This document shows, piece by piece, positions 58,068 to 64,000 of a stretch of DNA of 64,000 nucleotides. The stretch is from Streptococcus sp. 29892 (lineage in GTDB: Bacteria > Bacillota > Bacilli > Lactobacillales > Streptococcaceae). Under the pieces are notes generated by a model. That model did not search any database and was not told where the DNA came from. It was given only the letters and a program-made list of their open reading frames with translations. The translations under genes were made by a program, and so were the position numbers. Position 1 is the first letter of the stretch. Each line of letters opens with the position of its first letter. The stretch covers positions 586,001-650,000 of the forward strand of contig NZ_CP118734.1 in assembly GCF_032594935.1 (NCBI RefSeq), written 5' to 3'.

Positions 58068-58500
58068 AGGTTGGAAATAGGAAAACCAGTAACGCAAGTT
58101 GCTGGTTTGTCCCCCGAGGCTGACGCCTCATTTTAGGTTGGAAATGAGAACCGCTGGTAAGCGGTTTTCTTTATAAATGGGTTACCCACGTTTTAAGTTG
58201 GAGATGAGAAACGCCGGCAGGCGTTTTTCTTTAAATCAAAATTGGGCTGTTTTAATCGGGAAATAGGAAAAACAGCAATGCATGTTGCTGGTTTGTCCGT
58301 AACCCTGACGGGTTGTTTTAGGTCGGAAATAGGGACCGTCGGCAGACGGTCTTTCCTTTTATTCATTTTTTGGACCTTTTTAGGTTGGAAATGGGAAACG
58401 TCGGTAGGCGTTTTTCTTTAAATCAAGGTCCGGTGGAGTGAACTATTTCAGCCTGAGCCTAGAAAGGAAATAGGAAGTTGAGGTAGACAATCTGCTTGGT
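58047..58500. repeat. Array of about six hairpin units with conserved linker and loop but different stems
   Basis: The linker TTTTAGGTTGGAAATRRGAA or a close variant recurs at about 58064, 58131, 58191, 58250, 58316 and 58378 (spacing 59-67 bp). Each is followed by a hairpin. Four have a GGYA loop: CCGCT-GGTA-AGCGG, ACGCC-GGCA-GGCGT, GACCGTC-GGCA-GACGGTC and ACGTC-GGTA-GGCGT. Two are longer and pair AACCAG with CTGGTT or CAGCAA with TTGCTG. Several linkers are preceded by another small hairpin, two with a TGAC loop (GAGGC-TGAC-GCCTC, AACCC-TGAC-GGGTT). Units end in TTTTCTTTA or TTTGTCC. A degenerate end lies at 58430-58500. The 544-bp gap between livF and the LapA-like gene holds this array, a degenerate tail and a promoter. 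Confidence 0.85.
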
Positions 58501-58538
58501 TTTATATTCCAATTCTTCAACGTGGAAAGTTGACTTCC

Positions 58539-58567
58539 TTGCCAAGTCAGTCTTCTTATGCTAGACT
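58539..58567 (+). promoter_or_regulatory. Promoter of the LapA-like gene
   Basis: TTGCCA (58539-58544), 17-bp spacer, TAGACT (58562-58567) with a TG one base upstream (TGCTAGACT). Confidence 0.7.
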
Positions 58568-58590
58568 GTCATAGTAGAAATGGAGATAGA

Positions 58591-58875
58591 ATGAAACAGA
58601 GATTATCGCTTATTGGATTGTTGCTTGTCATTATTTTGACAGTCGTTCTTTCTTTGGCTAATCGTCAGGAAGTTGTTGTCAATTACTTGTTCGGCCAATT
58701 TAGAATGCCCTTGATTTTGGTGATAATTGGCTCGCTCTTGATTGGTATGTTCATTCAATACTTACTTGGATTGACTAAGAATATGTCATTGAAAAGTGAG
58801 ATTAAGAATTTGAAAAGAGAGTTGTCAGAAATCCCAGTTTTGCAAAAGGAAGAACATTCTGATAGGATAAACTAG
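58591..58875 (+). CDS. LapA-domain (DUF1049) small membrane protein
   Basis: This 94-aa protein has two hydrophobic spans (SLIGLLLVIILTVVLSLA and MPLILVIIGSLLIGMFIQYLL) joined by NRQEVVVNYLFGQF, then a charged coiled-coil-like tail (KSEIKNLKRELSEI). This is the LapA/YrvD-like DUF1049 layout; in E. coli LapA is linked to LPS assembly, but the Gram-positive role is unknown. ATG 58591 with GGAGATAGA upstream is used; a longer frame starts before the promoter and is rejected. Confidence 0.82.
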   Translation: MKQRLSLIGLLLVIILTVVLSLANRQEVVVNYLFGQFRMPLILVIIGSLLIGMFIQYLLGLTKNMSLKSEIKNLKRELSEIPVLQKEEHSDRIN

Positions 58876-58932
58876 ATTGAGTTAATTATGTGGAATTATG
58901 TATAAACCACATTGAAATGATAAGGAGAAATG

Positions 58933-59298
58933 ATGTTTACCAAAGAATTTGGATTGATGTTTTATGTGGATGATGTTGCTGCTGAGAAGGCTTTTTGGAC
59001 TGCGGCTGGTTTTGTGATTGTGAATGAAGCTGAGATGATGGGCTATGAAACTTTTGATATGCAGCCACATCCAGAAGCTACTACGACTATTACTGTCTAT
59101 GCTAACGAATTTATTCGTCAAGTATCACCAGAAGTAATCGATATGAAGCCAAGTATCTTGTTTGAAACAGATGATATTGAGGGGCTTCAAAAACGTATCT
59201 CTGGCTTGACAGATACGTGTAGCGCAGTCAATGCAGAACCCTTCCCTAACTTTAATTTTGCCAGCCCAAGTGGTCATTACTTTGCGGTGAAGGGATAG
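58933..59298 (+). CDS. VOC-family (glyoxalase-like) protein
   Basis: This 121-aa single-domain protein has the vicinal-oxygen-chelate pattern of paired beta-alpha-beta-beta-beta modules: GLMFYVDDVAAEKAFWTAAGF at the start and FNFASPSGHYFAVKG at the end. The family includes glyoxalases, dioxygenases and antibiotic-binding proteins; the metal ligands cannot be assigned with certainty, so the activity is open. Two ATGs (58930 and 58933) are present; AAGGAG is 5 bp before the second. Confidence 0.82.
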   Translation: MFTKEFGLMFYVDDVAAEKAFWTAAGFVIVNEAEMMGYETFDMQPHPEATTTITVYANEFIRQVSPEVIDMKPSILFETDDIEGLQKRISGLTDTCSAVNAEPFPNFNFASPSGHYFAVKG

Positions 59299-59318
59299 GT
59301 TCATCAAAATAGCGTATC

Positions 59319-59347
59319 AATCAGCGGTTTTCTATCGCTGATTTTTT
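59319..59347 (+). terminator. Terminator after the VOC gene
   Basis: AATCAGCG (59319-59326) pairs with CGCTGATT (59336-59343), followed by T's. Confidence 0.8.
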
Positions 59348-59446
59348 GTTACAAAATAACAGAATTGCATCAGACAGTATGTATTTTGGGGCTATAGTGT
59401 GGTAAAATAGTTTTTGTAATACCTATTTGTATTTTAGGAGAGAGAT

Positions 59447-59500
59447 ATGAAACTTCTAAATAGATTTGCATATATATATATATATATCAAAGCAATCTAA
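59447..59500 (+). CDS. Possible 17-codon ORF carrying a TA dinucleotide tract
   Basis: ATG 59447 follows AGGAGAGAG closely. The frame reads MKLLNRFAYIYIYIKAI and stops at 59498-59500. TA tract (59471-59487) lies inside. If the tract gained one TA unit, the frame would continue, without a stop, to the TAG at 59577-59579 that directly precedes the hsdR ATG. It may be a leader, a remnant or chance; no family is recognised. Confidence 0.35.
   Translation: MKLLNRFAYIYIYIKAI
59471..59487. repeat. TA dinucleotide tract
   Basis: Seventeen bases of uninterrupted alternating T and A (8.5 units). Confidence 0.98.
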
Positions 59501-59530
59501 AACACTTGTTCAATTCTATAGTAAACAAAA

Positions 59531-59554
59531 CCTGCCAGTCTTGGCAGGCTTTTT
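59531..59554 (+). terminator. Terminator upstream of hsdR
   Basis: CCTGCCA-GTCT-TGGCAGG, then CTTTTT. It lies only 26 bp before the hsdR start codon. Confidence 0.85.
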
Positions 59555-59579
59555 GCGTTGTCGAAAGGCTGGTGTCTAG

Positions 59580-62500
59580 ATGACTTGGAAACACCTTATG
59601 CTAGACATACCAGTCTATGCACCAGAACTCTTGGAAGAAATGAAAGCCATAGAGGAATACCAAGTAGGCTTGCTAGAAAAACTAGAAAGACAGGACAATG
59701 CCTTGGAGTTGGAGGCTGTTTACCAAGTGGAACAAGCCCGCCTGACCGATATTGTCAAAGGCTATCTGGACATCAAGCGTAAGCCTGACCACTATGCCCA
59801 AGCAGAGCAGAAATTGGCAGATGCCCACGGTCAGTTAATCGGTTTCCGTAAGCATCTCCACAAACTCTTGCAAAAGGTCAATGAAGAGGATTTGAAAGAT
59901 TTTCAAGTCAGTCTACGTTTACTACCTGGTCAACGGGAGCTGGTTGACCCTCAGGCTCTTTATCAGACCAAGAAGCCTGCCAATGAGCTACAGATAGAAG
60001 ATGAACTCATCCGCCATCTGACCAGCGGAGAGAGTCAGTGGGTCTATCGTCCTGAACTCAATAGTGAAGAGCTCCTTTGGTCCAACTTTTTCGCCAAGCT
60101 AGAGGCTAATAACGTCCGCTATTTAGCTGACCATCCTCTGACAGACCAAGAAAAACACCAAATCAAGAACCAACTCAACTTTGTCAATTTCTACGAAGCA
60201 GCCAAGTGGCTGGCAGGTGAGAATGGCATTGCCAAGGTGCAAGTCCAACGAGAAGATGCCAGTCTAGGCACCATCCGATTGGAAGTCATCTGGCGACACA
60301 ATGTTGCTGGGGGTAAGTCCAGCTATGAAGTCGTCAACCAAGTTGTGACAGGTGGTGATGCTGCCAGACAAAGACGGGGTGATGTGACCCTCTTGATTAA
60401 CGGCCTTCCCATGATTCAGATTGAGCTCAAGAGCCGTTCCCATCCCTATATGGATGCCTTCCGTCAAATTCGCAAATATGAACAAGAAGGTCAGTTTAAG
60501 GGTATCTTTTCAAGCCTGCAGATGTTTGTAGTGTCAAATATCACGGAAACCCGCTACATAGCAGCAGCCAAGGAATCCAAGCTCAACGACCGCTTCTTGA
60601 CCAAATGGGTGGATAAGCACAATCAAGCACAGCCCCATCTTTTTGACTTTGCCAGAGAGGTCCTATCCATTCCCATGGCTCACCAATTGGTCATGCAATA
60701 TAGTGTGATTGACGACGACAAAAAAGCCCTTATCCTGCTTCGTCCCTATCAAATTCATGCCATCGAAGCCATCAGAGAAGCTAGCCGTCTACGCCAGTCA
60801 GGCTATATATGGCACACGACTGGTTCTGGTAAGACCCTGACATCCTACAAGGTGGCACGCAATCTCCTGCAAATTCCATCTATTGAGAAGACCATTTTTG
60901 TTATTGATAGGACAGACCTTGACCAGCAGACCACCGCTGCCTTTCTATCCTACGCGGAAAATGACATGATAGATATTGACCAGACGGACGATACCCAGCA
61001 CTTGTTGAAAAATCTGTCTTCAGAAGACCGCCGTGTCGTCGTCACCACTATCCAAAAACTCAATACCCTCCTGCGTCAATTTGAAGAGGGGATTCATGAG
61101 AAATTCCACCAACGTGTTAAGAACCTAAATCTAGCCTTTGTTGTGGACGAATGCCACCGGGCTGTCACCCCAGAACGCCAACGGATTTTAGAGCAGTTCT
61201 TTGTTCATTCCCTCTGGTATGGCTTTACAGGAACCCCTATTTTCAAGGAAAACAAGCGAGAACAAAAAGGGGATTTGGCCCAGACAACAGAAGAACAGTA
61301 TGGTCCGTGTCTTCATGAGTACACGGTCAAAGAAGCCATCCATGACCGAGCTGTTCTTGGTTTCCAAGTGGAATACCAGACCACCATGCCTGGCTGGGCT
61401 GAGGATGAAATCGAAGACGAGTTTTACGACGATGAACGGCACATGCTGACGGTGTTGGATGCCATTTTAAACAAATCCAAACGCAAACTTGGTTTCCAAA
61501 ACGGTGTAGGGAAAACCTACGAGGGCCTACTGACTGTCAAGTCCATCACCCGTGCCCAAGCCTACTATGACCTGATACAAGAAGTCAAGGCTGGACAGAA
61601 GAGCCTGACGATTTCGGAATCAGTCAAAAAAGTCTTGCCTGATTTTCCAAAAGTTGCCATCACATACTCAGTATCTGAAAATGAAGAGTCTTCCTTTGCT
61701 AATCAAGACTACATGAGCAAGAGTTTGGAGGATTACAATGCCATGTTTGGTACGCATTTCACTATGGCGACCCTTGGTTCCTATAATACTGACCTCAACG
61801 AACGCTTGGCTCGGAAAAAAGACAAGTATGCCTTCCGTGAGGAGCAGTTGGACTTGGTCATCGTGGTGGATCGCCTCTTGACGGGCTTTGATGCTCCTTG
61901 CTTGTCTACCATTTTCATGGACAGGCAACCTATGAAACCCCAGCACATCATCCAAGCCTTTTCACGGACCAATCGTCTCTTTGACGAGGGCAAGAAGTTT
62001 GGACAAATCGTGACATTCCAGACTCCGGATCACTTCAAGGAAAAAGTGGATGAGGCCCTCAGTCTGTATTCAAATGGCGGTGAGTTTGCGGTGCTGGCTC
62101 CAACTTGGTTGGAAGAAAAAGCCAAGTTCAAGGAAAAAGTTCAGCAGTTGCTGGCTATTGCCCCAAATCCTGAAATGGTGCCAGACCTGGATGCCAGCAG
62201 TGATGCCGAGTTGAAACGCTTTGCCAAGGCCTTTCAGGAATTTGACAAGCTCTTTGCCTCCGTCCAGGTCTATGCCGACTACGAGCAAGAGGACATGCTC
62301 AAGGAAATCGGGCTTAGTCTGGAGGATATTGAGAATTTTTCTGGACAATACCAAAATGTCATTGAAGAACTCCGCAGACGGCGGAAGGATGACGAGGGCA
62401 TAGAAGATACGCCTTTTGATATTGAATACGAGCTGGAGTCTGTCCGTACGGATGAAATCAATTACCACTATATCATCTCTCTTATCCAGAACCTGATTGA

Positions 62501-62942
62501 CAGTAAAAATCAAGTCATTCCTGATAAGGAGAAAAAGATGGTGGACAACTACATCGCAGACTTGGACAAGACCAATCCCAAACTCTCCCAACTCATCTCA
62601 AAAATCTGGCAGGAAGCTCAGACCAATACTCAAGATTACAAGGGCCAATCCATTGCCCACAAGCTTGACGAGATGATTGACCTAACTATCCGTGAGCAAG
62701 TCGTCACTACAGCACGAGATTGGTGTGTTGGCGAAGACGAACTCCAGTTTATCGTGGACAACTACCGAGTCGGCAAGGACAAGCAAATCGGAGAAAAAGC
62801 CCTTGTTGATACCTACGATTATACCAGCTACAAGGAAAACAAAGGCGACCAAGCCCTCAACAAGCTCAAATACAAAAAAGCCCTCAAAGAGGACTATATG
62901 AACATGATTGCGGAAGAAATCCTACCATTGAGGGGGAGGTAG
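59580..62942 (+). CDS. hsdR: Type I restriction enzyme R subunit (HsdR)
   Basis: The motor and nuclease subunit of a type I restriction system. In 1120 aa it has a PD-(D/E)xK nuclease (D268 in [10 protein letters not shown]282-x-K284 in IQIELKSRS), then superfamily 2 helicase motifs: GSGKT at 415-419, DECH at 523-526, [20 protein letters not shown] and [10 protein letters not shown]. Residues 1-~150 ([20 protein letters not shown]) form a charged helical extension before the part that resembles common HsdR N termini ([10 protein letters not shown]). No good ribosome-binding site precedes ATG 59580. No hsdM or hsdS is in view, so the enzyme is either an orphan or its partners lie beyond the window. 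Confidence 0.92.
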   Translation: MTWKHLMLDIPVYAPELLEEMKAIEEYQVGLLEKLERQDNALELEAVYQVEQARLTDIVKGYLDIKRKPDHYAQAEQKLADAHGQLIGFRKHLHKLLQKVNEEDLKDFQVSLRLLPGQRELVDPQALYQTKKPANELQIEDELIRHLTSGESQWVYRPELNSEELLWSNFFAKLEANNVRYLADHPLTDQEKHQIKNQLNFVNFYEAAKWLAGENGIAKVQVQREDASLGTIRLEVIWRHNVAGGKSSYEVVNQVVTGGDAARQRRGDVTLLINGLPMIQIELKSRSHPYMDAFRQIRKYEQEGQFKGIFSSLQMFVVSNITETRYIAAAKESKLNDRFLTKWVDKHNQAQPHLFDFAREVLSIPMAHQLVMQYSVIDDDKKALILLRPYQIHAIEAIREASRLRQSGYIWHTTGSGKTLTSYKVARNLLQIPSIEKTIFVIDRTDLDQQTTAAFLSYAENDMIDIDQTDDTQHLLKNLSSEDRRVVVTTIQKLNTLLRQFEEGIHEKFHQRVKNLNLAFVVDECHRAVTPERQRILEQFFVHSLWYGFTGTPIFKENKREQKGDLAQTTEEQYGPCLHEYTVKEAIHDRAVLGFQVEYQTTMPGWAEDEIEDEFYDDERHMLTVLDAILNKSKRKLGFQNGVGKTYEGLLTVKSITRAQAYYDLIQEVKAGQKSLTISESVKKVLPDFPKVAITYSVSENEESSFANQDYMSKSLEDYNAMFGTHFTMATLGSYNTDLNERLARKKDKYAFREEQLDLVIVVDRLLTGFDAPCLSTIFMDRQPMKPQHIIQAFSRTNRLFDEGKKFGQIVTFQTPDHFKEKVDEALSLYSNGGEFAVLAPTWLEEKAKFKEKVQQLLAIAPNPEMVPDLDASSDAELKRFAKAFQEFDKLFASVQVYADYEQEDMLKEIGLSLEDIENFSGQYQNVIEELRRRRKDDEGIEDTPFDIEYELESVRTDEINYHYIISLIQNLIDSKNQVIPDKEKKMVDNYIADLDKTNPKLSQLISKIWQEAQTNTQDYKGQSIAHKLDEMIDLTIREQVVTTARDWCVGEDELQFIVDNYRVGKDKQIGEKALVDTYDYTSYKENKGDQALNKLKYKKALKEDYMNMIAEEILPLRGR

Positions 62943-62950
62943 GGTAGATG

Positions 62951-63154
62951 TATTTTGACAAAACCCTCAATTTGTCAAAATAGACCTTGAGATTTATTTT
63001 CTATCTGCTCAAAACAGCTATTTTGTCAAATTAGAATGAAAAAACTAAAGTCTATTTTAACAAAACGGCGATTTTGTCAAAATAGAATTGAATAATTGAG
63101 AGCTATTTCTACAAAATGCGGTATTTGATGGAAATGACAATAGAAAGGAGAAGG
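62951..63154. repeat. Four palindromic units with an exact 51-bp period
   Basis: Units begin at 62951, 63002, 63053 and 63104, each 51 bp. The core (34 bp) pairs TATTTTGACAAAAC-like left arms with ATTTTGTCAAAATAGA-like right arms around a variable 4-base centre (CCTC, AGCT, GGCG, GCGG), followed by a divergent 17-base spacer. Unit 3 has 15-bp arms with one mismatch, unit 1 has 12 perfect bp; units 2 and 4 are decayed. The last spacer contains the ribosome-binding site of the AbiH-like gene. Confidence 0.9.
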
Positions 63155-63156
63155 GA

Positions 63157-64000
63157 ATGGCAGAAAATATTTTAATTTTAGGAAATGGTTTTGACCTTGC
63201 GATGGGGAGAAAGACTAGCTATGGGGATTTTTTGAAATTTGCTAGGCATATAAAGGTTTTAGGTTGCCATATTCTGCAACATTACAATGCAAAAGATATT
63301 CAAGAAGCATTCTCTGCTTTTATCGATGACATAGATGAGCTCTGGGAAGATCATGATGAGACTAAACGATCAGAAGAAGAACAAAATTTTTATAACAAGT
63401 TGAAAGCAGATCAAAAATTTTTACTAATTTCAGAACATATTTTTGAGAAATTAGCAATATTAAAAGATGATTGTATAACCCTAGTAGCTTTGAATTCATT
63501 CAATAATGGTGCAACTAAAAGATATTTACTAAATCAAATTAGGGAAGAACTCAAAAATGGCACTAGCATTAGTAATAGTTTATTTAACTTAGATTGTGTA
63601 CTTGAATTAACAAAAAGCTCCGAAAACAGAAATATTGAATGGTTATTAGAACTCCCAAATAATTTGTACATTAACTATATTGAAAAGTATAAAGATAAAC
63701 TTGGTAAAAACTGGTCAGGAATTGAATTGGCAATCTCTGATATCGCAGAAGGAGTTCAAATAATAAAAAATAATTTAGATCAAATTCAAAAATTATTTGC
63801 ATCTAAAACAGAGACGGCTTTTCGTAATGAGGATAACTATATTGCAATTCTGTATATCTATAATATTATGCGACAACAATTTAAAGGACAGTCGCGTGTT
63901 GTTCGCTCAAATGTATTAGATACTATTAATGACAAGTTCCTAAAAGCATTAGATGATTTGACAAACTACCTTGAATTTTATCTAACCTATTTGGATAAGG
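63157..64000 (+). CDS. AbiH-like abortive infection protein, 3' end outside window
   Basis: The frame opens at ATG 63157 (AAAGGAG 9 bp upstream, AGGG closer) and runs without a stop to the window end, 281 codons. The N terminus ILILGNGFDLAMGRKTSYGDFLKF is the hallmark of the AbiH family (GNGFDLA-x-G-x-x-TSY-x-DF), and KNWSGIELAISD fits a further family motif. AbiH proteins were found as lactococcal phage-resistance genes; the mechanism is not settled. AT-rich compared with hsdR. Together with hsdR it suggests a defence locus continuing to the right. Confidence 0.85.
   Translation, partial: MAENILILGNGFDLAMGRKTSYGDFLKFARHIKVLGCHILQHYNAKDIQEAFSAFIDDIDELWEDHDETKRSEEEQNFYNKLKADQKFLLISEHIFEKLAILKDDCITLVALNSFNNGATKRYLLNQIREELKNGTSISNSLFNLDCVLELTKSSENRNIEWLLELPNNLYINYIEKYKDKLGKNWSGIELAISDIAEGVQIIKNNLDQIQKLFASKTETAFRNEDNYIAILYIYNIMRQQFKGQSRVVRSNVLDTINDKFLKALDDLTNYLEFYLTYLDK

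Noticed and set aside
58047..58500. CRISPR array
   Set aside because: Units have varied length, the variable parts are themselves hairpins rather than unique spacers, and no cas genes are nearby.
59558..59782. 74-codon frame overlapping the hsdR 5' end
   Set aside because: Out-of-frame shadow of hsdR; the hsdR frame continues for 1120 codons with known motifs.
62070..62591. 173-codon minus-strand frame opposite hsdR
   Set aside because: Shadow of a gene with intact helicase motifs; no translation signals.
62951..63154. CRISPR array
   Set aside because: Only four units, diverged palindromes and 17-bp spacers; no cas genes in view.

Overview
The window looks like chromosomal DNA of a low-GC Firmicute of the genus Streptococcus, most probably Streptococcus suis or a close relative. 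This is inferred from the pbp2b-recR-ddl-murF-prfC gene order, the raf/msm sugar operon, the YSIRK/LPNTG surface-protein signals, and the CodY and CtsR type operators. No database search was run.

Layout. 1-8.1 kb: cell-wall and housekeeping genes (partial pbp2b, recR, ddl, an OsmC-like gene, murF, a YwaF-like membrane protein, prfC). 8.1-8.6 kb: hairpin-rich repeats. 8.6-14.9 kb: an ABC exporter, a PH-domain protein, a short YitT protein, a BcrA-type ABC pair and a CshA-type DEAD-box helicase. 15.2-29.0 kb: one giant open frame (4608 codons) for a cell-wall-anchored adhesin with a CshA-like head and three in-frame tandem arrays with exact periods of 888, 618 and 459 bp. Its best start codon is one base out of frame, next to an A5 tract. 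29.2-30.4 kb: a GNAT acetyltransferase behind a possible leader-peptide attenuator, and an azoreductase.

30.4-38.4 kb: an AT-rich cassette (response regulator and sensor kinase, divergent from an ABC ATPase, two permeases and an ABC exporter) plus a K+ channel. It lies between two direct copies of a GIY-YIG/tRNA-methyltransferase gene pair. The left methyltransferase copy carries a 431-bp deletion. The layout resembles single-crossover (Campbell-type) integration. 38.4-41.7 kb: three tandem paralogous small membrane proteins, then two PLP enzymes of sulfur amino acid metabolism.

41.8-51.2 kb: a raffinose/melibiose/isomaltose utilisation locus: AraC regulator, alpha-galactosidase, sugar-binding lipoprotein, two permeases, sucrose phosphorylase and dextran glucosidase. 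The transporter ATPase is not in the window. 51.3-53.3 kb: upp, clpP with a CtsR operator, ylbG. 53.4-58.0 kb: livJHMGF for branched-chain amino acid uptake, with a CodY-like box in each of two promoters. 58.0-58.5 kb: an array of hairpins with conserved linkers and loops but different, self-complementary stems. 58.6-64.0 kb: small genes, then a defence-like edge: a type I restriction HsdR without its partners in view, a four-unit palindrome array with an exact 51-bp period, and an AbiH-like gene cut by the window end.

Most promising for follow-up: (i) the covarying-stem hairpin family at 58.0-58.5 kb with relatives at 8.1-8.4 and 51.9-52.2 kb; (ii) the 51-bp palindrome array between hsdR and abiH; (iii) the possible phase switch at the giant adhesin start; (iv) the duplicated-flank cassette; (v) the leader-peptide/hairpin arrangement ahead of the acetyltransferase.
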